Below the pieces are notes generated by a model. It ran no database searches, had not been told where the DNA came from, and was given only the letters and a program-made list of their open reading frames with translations. DNA of 64,000 bases. Origin: an uncultured Oscillospiraceae bacterium. Its GTDB lineage: Bacteria; Bacillota; Clostridia; Oscillospirales; Acutalibacteraceae. Location: positions 62,001 through 126,000 of the forward strand of contig UQOE01000001.1 in the NCBI GenBank assembly GCA_900542575.1, in the 5' to 3' direction. The position numbers and the translations under genes are program-made. This document shows positions 32,934-41,727 of the stretch, piece by piece (the first letter of the stretch is position 1; every line of letters starts with the position of its first letter).

Positions 32934-32962
32934 AGTATAGCAATAATGCGGACAAGATTCAA
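32934..32962 (-). promoter_or_regulatory. Promoter of the ilvC-ilvD-leuCDB operon
   Basis: TTGAAT and TATACT are spaced exactly 17 bp apart on the minus strand. A 10-bp palindrome, ATACATGTAT (32902-32911), lies just downstream of the predicted start and could be an operator. No T-box is visible in this leader. Confidence 0.7.
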
Positions 32963-33037
32963 GAATTTTTACGGCTTCCGCGCAATTCATCGCCGGATGA
33001 CCGGAAGAGCCGAAACAATCAGCAAAACCGTCAAAAA

Positions 33038-33562
33038 TTAATAGATATCCGGCTTGCCGAGAAGGCTTCCGCTGCCCTTGCTGAGGGCGACTACGCCGGT
33101 GCGGCAGCTCTCAATGATGCCGACCGGGCGGACCATCTCAATAAACGCGTCGATCTTGTCGCTGTTTCCGGTGACCTCGAGAGAAAATGACTCGGTGGAA
33201 TAGTCGATAATCTTGGCCTTAAAAATATCGATGGATGACAGAAGCAGCTGGTGCTCCTGGGAGTTATTCTGCACTTTGATGAGAAGGAGCTCCCGCTCAA
33301 TGGAGTCGTTTTCGTCGAGAATTTCAACCTTCTTGACGTTGTACAGCTTCCGGAGCTGATTGATCATCTGAGCGCGGGCATAGCCGTCGCCGCTCATGCT
33401 GATCGTAATACGGGAATAGTCCGGCGATTCGGTGACGCCGACCGTCAGAGCATCGATATTGAATCCGCGCCGGGTAAACATGCTGGTGACCCGGGTGAGC
33501 ACGCCGGCCTTGTTGTCGACGTAGATGGCGAGGACAAAGCTGTTGTCTTTCGTATCTTTCAT
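33038..33562 (-). CDS. ilvN: Acetolactate synthase regulatory (small) subunit
   Basis: IlvN is the ACT-domain subunit that activates acetolactate synthase and gives valine feedback. The 174-aa protein has the ACT opening FVLAIYVDNKAGVLTRVTSMFTRRGFNIDALTVG (in part: DNKAGVLTRVTSMF) and the second half KAKIIDYSTESFSLEVTGNSDKI. TGATG overlap couples it to ilvB. Confidence 0.96.
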   Translation of the reverse strand: MKDTKDNSFVLAIYVDNKAGVLTRVTSMFTRRGFNIDALTVGVTESPDYSRITISMSGDGYARAQMINQLRKLYNVKKVEILDENDSIERELLLIKVQNNSQEHQLLLSSIDIFKAKIIDYSTESFSLEVTGNSDKIDAFIEMVRPVGIIESCRTGVVALSKGSGSLLGKPDIY

Positions 33563-35238
33563 CAGATATCCACTCCTTTCTCGGTAATGATGTCTTCAAT
33601 GGCACCGCCCGGCGGCAGCATCGGCAAAACAAATTCATCTTTGTCAATTCTGCAGTCGATCAGGGTGACGCCGTCTCCCTCATAGGCTGCCTGGAAGGCA
33701 TCGCGGAACGCATCGACGCTGAGCGTAACGACGCCTTTCGCGCCAAAGGCCTCAGCGAGCTTGACATAGTCGACCGGACGATCAGTCAGTACCGTATTAG
33801 AATAGCGCTTGCCGTAGAACAGGGTCTGCCACTGGCGGACCATACCGAGCACTCCGTTGTTCATGATTACAACTGTCAGCGGAAGCTTGTTCTCCACTGC
33901 GGTGAGGATTTCATTCATGTTCATAGAGAACGAACCGTCGCCGGTGATGAGAATCGTATGCTCTCCGGTTCCTACTGCAGAGCCGACTGCGGCGCCGACG
34001 CCGAATCCCATGGTTCCGAGGCCGCCGCTGGTAATAAACGTGCGGGGCTGAGAGAATTTCAGGTACTGAGCTGCCCACATCTGGTGCTGGCCGACATCGG
34101 TGACGACCGGAGAAGCGGGCTTGCGAATATCGTTAATGACCTCCATGATAGCATGGGGTGTAACGCTGATGTCTTTGGGCTCCAGAGCCTTCTCCTTGCG
34201 GCGCAGCTCGCCGACATGGGCGATCCACTCCGGATGCCGGCTGGCATGGACGGTCTGGATGAGCTCCGGCATCGTCAGGGTCAGGTCTCCGCGGACTCCG
34301 ACGTCCGCATGGATATTCTTGTTGATTTCCGCGTAATCTACATCAAAATGGATGATGGATGCCTGCTTGGCAAACTTTTTGACATTGCCGGTTGCGCGGT
34401 CGGAAAAACGAGTGCCTATGGCAATAAAGCAGTCGGCCTCATTCGCCGCAACAGAGGAGGCAAAATGGCCGTGCATGCCCTCCATGCCGAGGAAACGGGG
34501 ATGGTCGGTGGGAATGGCGGAGATACCCATTAGAGAAGTGCCGATGACGGCATCAATTTTATCTGCGAGCTCCTTGATCTGATCGTAGACCCCTGCGGCA
34601 ACCACGCCGCCGCCGATGTAGATATAGGGCTTTTTCGCCTGGTCAATGAGGGCAGCCGCCTCCTCAATCCGCCGGCTGCTCGGAGCAATCCGGCCGAACG
34701 GGCTGACGACGCCGCGCGGCTGGAAGTCCGTGCTCTCGGTCTGGACGTCCTTCGGGATATCAATGAGCACCGGACCCGGCCGGCCCGATTTGGCAATTTT
34801 AAATGCCTCCCGGACGACCTCTTCGAGTTCGTCCACATTATTGACGAAATAGTTGTGCTTCGTAATAGGCAGTGTGATGCCGGTGATATCGACCTCCTGG
34901 AAGCCGTCCTTGCCGATCATGGCGCGGCCGACGTTGCCGGTGATGGCGACCATGGGAACGGAGTCCAGCATTGCTGTCGCAATACCGGTTACCAGGTTAG
35001 TAGAGCCGGGGCCCGAGGTGGCAATACATACGCCCACCTTGCCGGTGGAACGCGCATAGCCGTCTGCCGCATGTGCGGCGTGCTGCTCATGCGTGGTCAG
35101 GACATGGTGAATCCGGTCCTGCCTTTTGTAGATGGCATCGTAGATGTCGAGGACCGTGCCGCCCGGATATCCAAAGACATCCGTGACGCCCTGGTCGATC
35201 AGCGTCTCGATGAGAATCTCAGCACCATTCATTTTCAT
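33562..35238 (-). CDS. ilvB: Acetolactate synthase catalytic (large) subunit
   Basis: IlvB is the ThDP-dependent enzyme that makes acetolactate or acetohydroxybutyrate. The 558-aa protein has the catalytic glutamate region TTHEQHAAHAADGYARSTGKVG, FAD-binding segments near LGMEGMHGHFASSVAANEAD, and the ThDP motif GDGSFSMNMNEILTAVENKLPLTVVIMNN. It lies 18 bp after leuA and overlaps ilvN. Confidence 0.97.
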   Translation of the reverse strand: MKMNGAEILIETLIDQGVTDVFGYPGGTVLDIYDAIYKRQDRIHHVLTTHEQHAAHAADGYARSTGKVGVCIATSGPGSTNLVTGIATAMLDSVPMVAITGNVGRAMIGKDGFQEVDITGITLPITKHNYFVNNVDELEEVVREAFKIAKSGRPGPVLIDIPKDVQTESTDFQPRGVVSPFGRIAPSSRRIEEAAALIDQAKKPYIYIGGGVVAAGVYDQIKELADKIDAVIGTSLMGISAIPTDHPRFLGMEGMHGHFASSVAANEADCFIAIGTRFSDRATGNVKKFAKQASIIHFDVDYAEINKNIHADVGVRGDLTLTMPELIQTVHASRHPEWIAHVGELRRKEKALEPKDISVTPHAIMEVINDIRKPASPVVTDVGQHQMWAAQYLKFSQPRTFITSGGLGTMGFGVGAAVGSAVGTGEHTILITGDGSFSMNMNEILTAVENKLPLTVVIMNNGVLGMVRQWQTLFYGKRYSNTVLTDRPVDYVKLAEAFGAKGVVTLSVDAFRDAFQAAYEGDGVTLIDCRIDKDEFVLPMLPPGGAIEDIITEKGVDI

Positions 35239-35256
35239 TGCACTGTCTCCCCTTTC

Positions 35257-36924
35257 TTATTCCATGGCGTTGTTGATGGCACTGACCAGAGCCTTAATCG
35301 AGGCATTGATGATGTCGTGGTTGACGCCGACGCCCCAGAAGAAAGTCCCCTTATCGTCCATAATGCCAACATAGGCAGCCGCCGTGTCATCCGAGTGCTT
35401 CTGCTCGATGGAGTGCTCGGAATAGGCCTCCAGGGAGAAGATGTTCCCGGTCACCTTCTTGATGGCGTTGCTGACTGCATCGAGACGGCCGTTGCCGACT
35501 GCGTCGATCGTCCGAAGTGCACCATTGTAGTCCATAGTGACACGCGCACCAATGGTGTGGTCCGCGTTCTGCGTAAAATGATATTCCACAACCTTCAGCC
35601 ATTTGTTCTTATTGATGAACGATTCGCGGAAGATATCATAAATTTCATCCGGCTTGAGCTCGCGGTGCTCATGGTCGGAAATTTCCTTAATCTGGTAGCT
35701 GAAGGCCTCTTTCATCTTCTTCGGAAGTTCGAAGTTGTACTGGGTCTCCAGAATAAAGCCGATGCCGCCCTTGCCGGACTGGGAATTGACGCGGATGACA
35801 TCCGAGTCGTAGCTCCGGCCGACGTCGGTCGGGTCCAGCGGAAGATACGGAACGGTCCAGTGGTCCGGATCGTGCTCCTCACGGTACTTCATCCCCTTGG
35901 CAATGGCGTCCTGGTGAGAGCCGCTGAAAGCGGAGAATACCAGCTGACCGCAGTAAGGAGAACGCGGCGGCACTTTCATGCGGGTAACACGCTCATAGAC
36001 CTCCTGAATTTCCGGAAGGTTGGAGAAGTCCAGCTCAGGGTCAACTCCCTGAGAGTACATGTTCATGCCGACGGTGACGAGGTCTACGTTTCCGGTTCGC
36101 TCGCCGTTTCCGAAGAGTGTGCCCTCTACACGGTCTGCGCCGGCAAGAATACCCATTTCCGTATCCGCTACACCGCAGCCGCGGTCATTGTGCGGATGGA
36201 GCGAGAGAATGATGTTCTCGCGATAGTTGAGGTTTTTGCTCATATATTCAATTTGGTTGGCATAGACATGCGGCATGGAGAGCTCTACAGTGACAGGCAG
36301 GTTGTAAATGACCTTGTCGTCCGGGCTCGGTTTCCAGACCTCGGAAACCGCATTGCACACCTCAAGTGCATATTCCGGCTCAGTACCGGTAAAGCTCTCC
36401 GGAGAGTACTCGAAGCGGAAATTGCCTTCCGTTTTCTCCCGATAGTATTTGCACATTTCAGCGCCGTCGACGGCGAGCTGCTTGATCTGCTCCTTATCCT
36501 TGTGGAAGACCTGCTCACGCTGTGCAACGGAGGTGGAGTTATAAAGATGCACAATGGCATGTTTGCAGCCTTCCAGCGCCTCAAACGTCTTCTTCACGAT
36601 GTGCTCCCGGGCCTGGGTCAGGACCTGGATGGTGACGTCGTCCGGAATAAGATCCTGCTCAATAAGCGTGCGGCAGAACTCATACTCGGTCTCGCTGGCA
36701 GCCGGGAATCCGACCTCAATCTCCTTGAAGCCGACTTTCAGGAGGGTTTTATAGTATTCAATCTTCTCCTCCAGGCTCATGGGGATGACAAGCGCCTGGT
36801 TGCCGTCGCGGAGATCGACGCTGCACCAGATGGGTGCTTTTTCAATATGATCTTTTTTCGCCCAGTCCATAGTGATGACAGGCGGATTGTAAAACTGTGT
36901 AGTATATTTTTCGTAGCCTTTCAT
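35257..36924 (-). CDS. leuA: 2-isopropylmalate synthase (long LeuA type 2)
   Basis: LeuA condenses acetyl-CoA with 2-oxoisovalerate, the committed leucine step. ATG 36924 (MKGYEKYTTQFYNPPVITMD) gives 555 aa. Catalytic barrel motifs are CSVDLRDGNQAL, SLHPHNDRGCGVADTE and TVGMNMYSQGVDPE. The C-terminal regulatory domain (about 430-555) would bind leucine. The longer upstream reading was rejected because it covers the T-box terminator. Expression is likely controlled by the Leu T-box in its leader. Confidence 0.96.
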   Translation of the reverse strand: MKGYEKYTTQFYNPPVITMDWAKKDHIEKAPIWCSVDLRDGNQALVIPMSLEEKIEYYKTLLKVGFKEIEVGFPAASETEYEFCRTLIEQDLIPDDVTIQVLTQAREHIVKKTFEALEGCKHAIVHLYNSTSVAQREQVFHKDKEQIKQLAVDGAEMCKYYREKTEGNFRFEYSPESFTGTEPEYALEVCNAVSEVWKPSPDDKVIYNLPVTVELSMPHVYANQIEYMSKNLNYRENIILSLHPHNDRGCGVADTEMGILAGADRVEGTLFGNGERTGNVDLVTVGMNMYSQGVDPELDFSNLPEIQEVYERVTRMKVPPRSPYCGQLVFSAFSGSHQDAIAKGMKYREEHDPDHWTVPYLPLDPTDVGRSYDSDVIRVNSQSGKGGIGFILETQYNFELPKKMKEAFSYQIKEISDHEHRELKPDEIYDIFRESFINKNKWLKVVEYHFTQNADHTIGARVTMDYNGALRTIDAVGNGRLDAVSNAIKKVTGNIFSLEAYSEHSIEQKHSDDTAAAYVGIMDDKGTFFWGVGVNHDIINASIKALVSAINNAME

Positions 36925-36929
36925 AGCGG

Positions 36930-37247
36930 TTCCTTTCTGCTTTTGGGTATAAAAAAACTCTTCTACCCAAAATGCCAAATTCCAGAACATTTTTGGATAA
37001 AAGAGACGAAATTCATTATTCCGCGGTACCACTCTTTTTGGTATTGCTATACCCACTCAGTTCATGTCCAACAACATGATTCTCTGTAACGGGAGAACCC
37101 GGTCCAGCCTATTAGCAGAACTGCTTTTTCAGCCGACGGCTCCAGGATGAGTTATACCTCTGATTCTGCTGCTGCCTTCCACTTAACCGGCAGCTCTCTG
37201 TGAACAAGCCTCAGAGCTTTTTTCCCTTCGTTGCCTTTCTCAATGTG
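36930..37247 (-). ncRNA. T-box leader (leucine) of leuA-ilvB-ilvN
   Basis: Read on the minus strand, the leader holds the conserved T-box core GTGGTACCGCGG (37021-37032). It is followed by a terminator made of CTCTTTTATCCAAAAATG and CATTTTGGGTAGAAGAG, then seven U residues (36951-37006). The likely specifier codon is CTC (Leu) at 37149-37151, in the sequence AACTCATCC on the 3' side of stem I. Uncharged tRNA-Leu would favour antitermination and expression of leuA, ilvB and ilvN. Confidence 0.92.
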
Positions 37248-37253
37248 GTTCCT

Positions 37254-37283
37254 ATGTTACAACAGAAAAAATCATTTTGTCAA
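37254..37283 (-). promoter_or_regulatory. Promoter of the T-box/leuA transcript
   Basis: A perfect TTGACA (37278-37283) and TAACAT (37254-37259) with 18-bp spacing precede the T-box leader on the minus strand. Confidence 0.7.
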
Positions 37284-37445
37284 GGCCATTTTTCTTTTGT
37301 TTGAAAAGTGTCAATTTTACAGATTAATCCCATATATTTTTCTGCATCGGAAACAGATGTTTGATAATTTCGAAGCATTTAAGACAACGGTCGTTTTTGA
37401 ATGAAAAAAGTTTTCATGTTTTCGCGGCGCTAATAACTTTGACCA

Positions 37446-37474
37446 TTGTAAAATTTAAGAGTTTCCGATATAAT
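37446..37474 (+). promoter_or_regulatory. Promoter of the TetR-family gene
   Basis: TTGTAA and TATAAT are spaced 17 bp apart, about 100 bp before the start codon. The gap 37284-37445 between the divergent promoters shows no further feature. Confidence 0.6.
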
Positions 37475-37579
37475 TTTTAAGTGCTGCAGTTCCGAATTTA
37501 CAGTAAGAAAAATCGCATAGCATTGCGGAAGAATGGCAGCAACTCGAGTAGTTTCATGCAGAAAGGAAGCCCCCAAGGA

Positions 37580-38164
37580 ATGGATAAGCGTTCACAGAAA
37601 ACCCAAGAAGCCATCATCCGTGCTTTCCGGGAACTTATAGAGGAAAGAGGCGGCATCAGCGAAATATCCGTTCGTGACATCGCAAACCGCGCAAACATCT
37701 CCAGAAGTACGTTTTACTCCCATTATAATGATATTTATGATCTTGCCGATGTCATTCAGCGGCATTGTGCAGAAGAACTGGTTCAGATCTTAAAGACCCA
37801 TCTTCAGATCTCTTCCCGCAGCGTCCCGCTGCTGGATAATTTTCAAAGCTGTATTACCGAGATTCTCACTTTTCTGTCCGAGCAGGACAAACTGTCCCGC
37901 GAAATTCTGCTCAGCTCCCGCAACAGCAATTTGGTTCAGACCTGTATCCGTCTGCTGGAATCCAATTCCAGACTGTTCGAGAACATGGATTCCGCCCATT
38001 CCCATCAGGCCGCAATTTTTCTGGTGAACGGCTGCACCGGCATGATCCTCGACTGGTTCCGCACCGGCTCCGGCCGCCCAATTGAGCGTGTCTCCGAAGA
38101 GATCCTCTCCTCCATCACCGATTTTTCCGGCAAACTGTGCCATATGCCGACATCCGAACTGTAA
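37580..38164 (+). CDS. TetR-family transcriptional regulator
   Basis: The 194-aa protein begins MDKRSQKTQEAIIRAFRELI. It has a TetR N-terminal helix-turn-helix: SEISVRDIANRANISRSTFYSHYNDIYDL. The C-terminal half is all-helical and of the type seen in DhaS-like regulators. ATG 37580 was chosen over an upstream reading because the family starts here and AAAGGA lies about 11 bases upstream. It sits before the glycerol-3-phosphate/FAD-oxidoreductase operon and could regulate it, but its target is not shown by the sequence. Confidence 0.85.
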   Translation: MDKRSQKTQEAIIRAFRELIEERGGISEISVRDIANRANISRSTFYSHYNDIYDLADVIQRHCAEELVQILKTHLQISSRSVPLLDNFQSCITEILTFLSEQDKLSREILLSSRNSNLVQTCIRLLESNSRLFENMDSAHSHQAAIFLVNGCTGMILDWFRTGSGRPIERVSEEILSSITDFSGKLCHMPTSEL

Positions 38165-38218
38165 AATAAATAACAGCAGCTTCCGGCGCTGTGAGGGCAT
38201 TTTCCTCCTGCTGTTTCA

Positions 38219-38246
38219 AGTCCCGCTCTGGCGGGGCTTTTTTTTG
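38219..38246 (+). terminator. Terminator after the TetR-family gene
   Basis: AGTCCCGC and GCGGGGCT pair around a short loop, followed by eight T residues. Confidence 0.93.
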
Positions 38247-38363
38247 TACTGTTTTTCGGCACATTTTTTACTTTGTGTGAACATATTATCAATCTTGTAA
38301 AAAGCGGAATGTGCAGATTGTCCATAATTTACCAATTACGCATCGCAAGTTTTATTCATATCG

Positions 38364-38392
38364 TTTACGCGACCGCTTTTTTTAGGTATAAT
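38364..38392 (+). promoter_or_regulatory. Promoter of the glpA-like operon
   Basis: TTTACG and a perfect TATAAT (38387-38392) are spaced 17 bp apart, about 65 bp before the first start codon. The gap 38247-38363 holds nothing else that I can identify. Confidence 0.65.
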
Positions 38393-38457
38393 GCTATAGA
38401 AAAATTGCGGCATGGAGCCATTCAGGCCATCGCCGCCTTATGGAAGGAGAACACGCA

Positions 38458-39918
38458 ATGGTATATGACATTGCCATCATCGGAGCCGGCGTCGTCGGAA
38501 CACAGGTTGCACGAAATCTTTCAAAGTACAATCTGCACAACGTCCTGCTCGAAAAAACATCCGATGTCGCGCAGGGAACAACGAAAGCAAACAGCGGCAT
38601 CGTCCATGCAGGTTTTGACTGCAAACCCGGATCAGTCATGGCGGAGATGAACGTCAAGGGCTGCCGGATGATGGAAGATCTCTGCAAAACTCTTTTTGTC
38701 CCCTATGAGCGCAATGGATCTCTGGTTGTCGCATTGTCCAACGAGGAAATGCCGACCATCCAGGATCTTTACGACCGCGGCAAAAAGAATGGCCTGACCG
38801 ACCAGGAAATCATGATCATCAACCGCGAACAGCTTCATGAGATGGAGCCGAACATCTCACCCAACGCAGTCGGAGCTCTCTATGCACCGACCGCCGGCAT
38901 TGTCAGCCCATATGAGCTCGCCATTGCCGCCGCAGAATGTGCCGTATCCAACGGCACCGATTTCTGCCGCAACTTCAACGTCGGCGGAATCATTCAAGAG
39001 GAAGACGGCATCTTTATGATCGGCGCCAAAGACGGCCGCATTGTCCGCGCCCGCATGGTCATCAACTGCGCCGGCCTTTTCGCCAACCTGCTTGCCAGCC
39101 AGTTCGACGGAGAGCGCTTCAAGGTCATTCCGCGCCTCGGCGAATACGGGCTTCTGGACCGCGACGTCTACCCAATCGTCACCCATACCATTTTCCAGTG
39201 CCCGAACGAAATGGGTAAAGGCATCCTGGTCTCCCCGACCACACATCACAATGTGTTTGTCGGCCCCACGGCGCTGAATCGAGAGGACAATTCCGAGGGA
39301 CGCCACGACACTTCGGTTCGAGTCGGTGCACTGCGTACAACTTACGCAACTGCGCAGCGGTCTGTCCCCGGCATCTCTCCTCGGAACCAGATCACCTCTT
39401 TCGCAGGCCTGCGCGCTCACTGGGAGAAACACGACTTCTACATTAATTACTCCACCCGTACGAATAAATTCATCAATCTCATCGGCATCGAGTCCCCGGG
39501 TCTCGCCTCCTCCCCCGCAATTGCGGAGTACGTGGAAAAACTCGCGCTCGATGCAATGGATCATCAGCCCGGTGAAAATCCGAATTACAATCCTTCCCGA
39601 AAAGAGCCGGTACGTTTCCGCTCCCGAACCACCGAGGAGCGCCGTGCTCTGATTGAAAAGGACCCAGCCTACGCCCGCATTATCTGCCGCTGTGAGACAG
39701 TCACAGAAGGTGAAATCCGCGATGCAATTCGCGCACCGGCAGGCGCCATCGACGTGGACGGCGTCAAGCGCCGCACCCGCGCCGGCATGGGACGCTGTCA
39801 GGGCGGCTTCTGCGGTTCCAAGGTCATGGAAATTCTCGCCGAGGAGCTGAACGAGCCTTTCAACGACATCGAAAAATATGGCGGAGACTCTAAGATCATC
39901 TACGAAAGGACGAAATAA
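38458..39918 (+). CDS. GlpA-like FAD-dependent glycerol-3-phosphate dehydrogenase with C-terminal [2Fe-2S] BFD domain
   Basis: The 486-aa protein has an N-terminal FAD motif, YDIAIIGAGVVGTQVARNLS, the DAO-family segment TTKANSGIVHAGFD, and a C-terminal BFD-like cluster domain with cysteines in IICRCETVTEGEIRDA and GMGRCQGGFCGSKV. The layout matches the Firmicute GlpA-like enzymes found with GlpB-like and DUF1667 proteins. It probably oxidises glycerol-3-phosphate and passes electrons to its partner flavoprotein. ATG 38458 follows GGAG. Annotation as GlpA or as a generic FAD oxidoreductase remains open. Confidence 0.85.
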   Translation: MVYDIAIIGAGVVGTQVARNLSKYNLHNVLLEKTSDVAQGTTKANSGIVHAGFDCKPGSVMAEMNVKGCRMMEDLCKTLFVPYERNGSLVVALSNEEMPTIQDLYDRGKKNGLTDQEIMIINREQLHEMEPNISPNAVGALYAPTAGIVSPYELAIAAAECAVSNGTDFCRNFNVGGIIQEEDGIFMIGAKDGRIVRARMVINCAGLFANLLASQFDGERFKVIPRLGEYGLLDRDVYPIVTHTIFQCPNEMGKGILVSPTTHHNVFVGPTALNREDNSEGRHDTSVRVGALRTTYATAQRSVPGISPRNQITSFAGLRAHWEKHDFYINYSTRTNKFINLIGIESPGLASSPAIAEYVEKLALDAMDHQPGENPNYNPSRKEPVRFRSRTTEERRALIEKDPAYARIICRCETVTEGEIRDAIRAPAGAIDVDGVKRRTRAGMGRCQGGFCGSKVMEILAEELNEPFNDIEKYGGDSKIIYERTK

Positions 39919-39921
39919 GAT

Positions 39922-41190
39922 ATGAATGAAATTTTGAATTACAACCTCGTTGTCGTCGGAGGCGGCCCGGCCGGCATGGCCGCTGCGCTCTCCGCCCGCG
40001 ACAGCGGAGTACCGGAAGAGAGCATCATTATTCTCGAGCGCGCCGAACGCCTCGGCGGCATCCTGGAGCAGTGCATTCATACCGGTTTCGGCCTCACCTA
40101 CTTTGGCGAAGAGCTCTCCGGTCCGGAGTACGCCGACCGTTTTGTCAAACAGGTTGCCGGTACGAAAATTGCCGTCAAACTCAACACCATGGTTCTGAAC
40201 CTGACCAAAAACAATCAGGTTATCGCCGCCAACAAAGATGACGGACTCATCACCATCAACGCCAAAGCCATCATCCTCGCCATGGGCTGCCGGGAACGTC
40301 CGCGCGGTGCACTCGACATTGCAGGTTCCCGTCCTGCCGGCGTCATGTCGGCCGGCCAGGCCCAGAAATTCGTCAATATTGATGGCTATATGCCCGGCCA
40401 TGAAGTTGTCATCCTCGGTTCCGGCGACATCGGCCTCATCATGGCCCGCCGTATGACCCTGGAGGGCGCAAAAGTCAAAGTGGTATGTGAAATCATGCCC
40501 TATTCCGGCGGTCTGCAGAGAAACATTGTACAGTGTCTGGAAGACTTTGACATTCCGCTCCGTCTTTCCTGCACGGTCATCCAGGTTCATGGCCATGACC
40601 GCGTAGAGGGCGTCACAATTGCAAATGTCGATGAGCATATGCTTCCCATCCCGGGCACCGAGGAGTACATCCCCTGTGACACGCTTCTGCTCTCTGTCGG
40701 TCTTATCCCTGAGAACGAGCTCTCCCGTCAGATCGGCCTTGAGATGGACCCCGTCACCCGCGGTCCAAAGGTCAACGAAATGCGCGAGACCTCTCAGAAA
40801 GGCGTCTTCGCCTGCGGCAATGTCCTTCAGGTCCATGACCTGGTCGACTTCGTCACCCAGGAATCCCAGATTGCCGGCAAAGGCGCAGCCCAGTATCTCG
40901 CCGGCGAGTCCGAGCCGAACTATATCAATCTGCGCGGTATCAACGGCGTACGCTATACGGTTCCGCAGCACATCAACCTGAATCAGAAGGACGACGTCAA
41001 AGTTTACTTCCGTGTTGCGAATGTCTACCGCAACAAACGCGTTGTCGTTCACTGCGGCGAAAAAGAACTGTACAACCGCAAGAAGATCAAACTCGCCCCC
41101 GGCGAGATGGAGAGCGTGCCCATCAAAGCTGCGGACCTTGCAGATATGAAACCGGACGATGAGATCGTCGTCAGCATTGAGGAGGCATAA
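39922..41190 (+). CDS. GlpB-like pyridine nucleotide-disulfide-type oxidoreductase
   Basis: The 422-aa protein has two nucleotide-binding motifs: NLVVVGGGPAGMAAALSARD (FAD) and EVVILGSGDIGLIMARRMTLEG (NAD(P)). The motif LGGILEQCIHTGFGL and the FACGNVLQVHDLVDFVTQE segment are typical of the family. It likely forms a complex with the preceding GlpA-like protein and the following DUF1667 protein, moving electrons between FAD, Fe-S and NAD(P). Three bases separate it from the gene before and two from the gene after. Confidence 0.85.
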   Translation: MNEILNYNLVVVGGGPAGMAAALSARDSGVPEESIIILERAERLGGILEQCIHTGFGLTYFGEELSGPEYADRFVKQVAGTKIAVKLNTMVLNLTKNNQVIAANKDDGLITINAKAIILAMGCRERPRGALDIAGSRPAGVMSAGQAQKFVNIDGYMPGHEVVILGSGDIGLIMARRMTLEGAKVKVVCEIMPYSGGLQRNIVQCLEDFDIPLRLSCTVIQVHGHDRVEGVTIANVDEHMLPIPGTEEYIPCDTLLLSVGLIPENELSRQIGLEMDPVTRGPKVNEMRETSQKGVFACGNVLQVHDLVDFVTQESQIAGKGAAQYLAGESEPNYINLRGINGVRYTVPQHINLNQKDDVKVYFRVANVYRNKRVVVHCGEKELYNRKKIKLAPGEMESVPIKAADLADMKPDDEIVVSIEEA

Positions 41191-41192
41191 CG

Positions 41193-41552
41193 ATGAAAAG
41201 AAATTTAATCTGTGTTTCCTGTCCGCGCGGATGTGCCATTACCGTCACGCTGGACGAAAACAACAATGTCCAGAAAGTCGAGGGCAACTCCTGTAAGCGC
41301 GGTGATGCTTATGCACGCGCTGAGGTCACCCATCCGGAACGCTCCCTGACATCCACCGTCCGCGTCACCGGCGGCAAAGCCTATGTGGTCCCCTGCAAGA
41401 CCAGCAAGGCCATTCCGAAAGAACTGATGTTTGACGCCATGAAGATTATTAACCAGGCGTCCATTGCATCTCCGGTTCACATCGGCGATGTCATTGTCAA
41501 AAACATCCTTGACACCGGTGCCGATGTCATTGCCACCAATGAAGTAGTCTGA
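41193..41552 (+). CDS. DUF1667 cysteine-containing small protein
   Basis: This is a 119-aa DUF1667 protein, the third member of the glpA/glpB-like operon. It starts MKRNLICVSCPRGCAITVTL, with a CxxCxxxC motif, and has another cysteine in EGNSCKRG and one in VPCKTSKAIP. The cysteines could bind a metal or Fe-S centre linking the two flavoproteins. Its biochemical role is not established to my knowledge. A strong terminator follows. Confidence 0.85.
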   Translation: MKRNLICVSCPRGCAITVTLDENNNVQKVEGNSCKRGDAYARAEVTHPERSLTSTVRVTGGKAYVVPCKTSKAIPKELMFDAMKIINQASIASPVHIGDVIVKNILDTGADVIATNEVV

Positions 41553-41563
41553 CGAAAAGACAT

Positions 41564-41606
41564 AAATGGCCATATGTTGGAATTTCCCGACATATGGCCA
41601 TTTTTT
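41564..41606 (+). terminator. Terminator after the glp-like operon
   Basis: AAATGGCCATATGT pairs with ACATATGGCCATTT around a 12-base loop and runs into a T tract. Confidence 0.92.
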
Positions 41607-41669
41607 ATTCATACTTCGGTACGAAAAATAACTTTTTTTCCATATATAACTATGTTAAACTTTTCTGCA

Positions 41670-41698
41670 GACAGCGGACCGGTTGATATTCCGCTGTC
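41670..41698 (+). promoter_or_regulatory. Perfect 9-bp inverted repeat upstream of the FtsH-like gene
   Basis: GACAGCGGA and TCCGCTGTC are separated by 11 bp and end 29 bp before the TTG start. It could be an operator or a leader hairpin (CAATTTTAC follows). It is not the CIRCE or CtsR consensus. Confidence 0.5.
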
Positions 41699-41727
41699 CA
41701 ATTTTACAGGAATCGTGGTGAACCACA

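Noticed and set aside
34855..37089. A 744-codon plus-strand open frame opposite ilvB and leuA
   Set aside because: It is a shadow of GC-rich coding DNA. It lacks any family match by eye, crosses the leuA/ilvB boundary and the T-box, and has no ribosome site.
38857..41052. A 731-codon minus-strand open frame opposite the glpA/glpB-like genes
   Set aside because: The plus-strand genes have clear nucleotide-binding motifs and good ribosome sites. The antisense frame crosses their boundary and shows no recognisable domain.
41670..41698. CIRCE heat-shock element before the ftsH-like gene
   Set aside because: The 9-bp arms do not match TTAGCACTC and the spacer is 11 rather than 9 bp.
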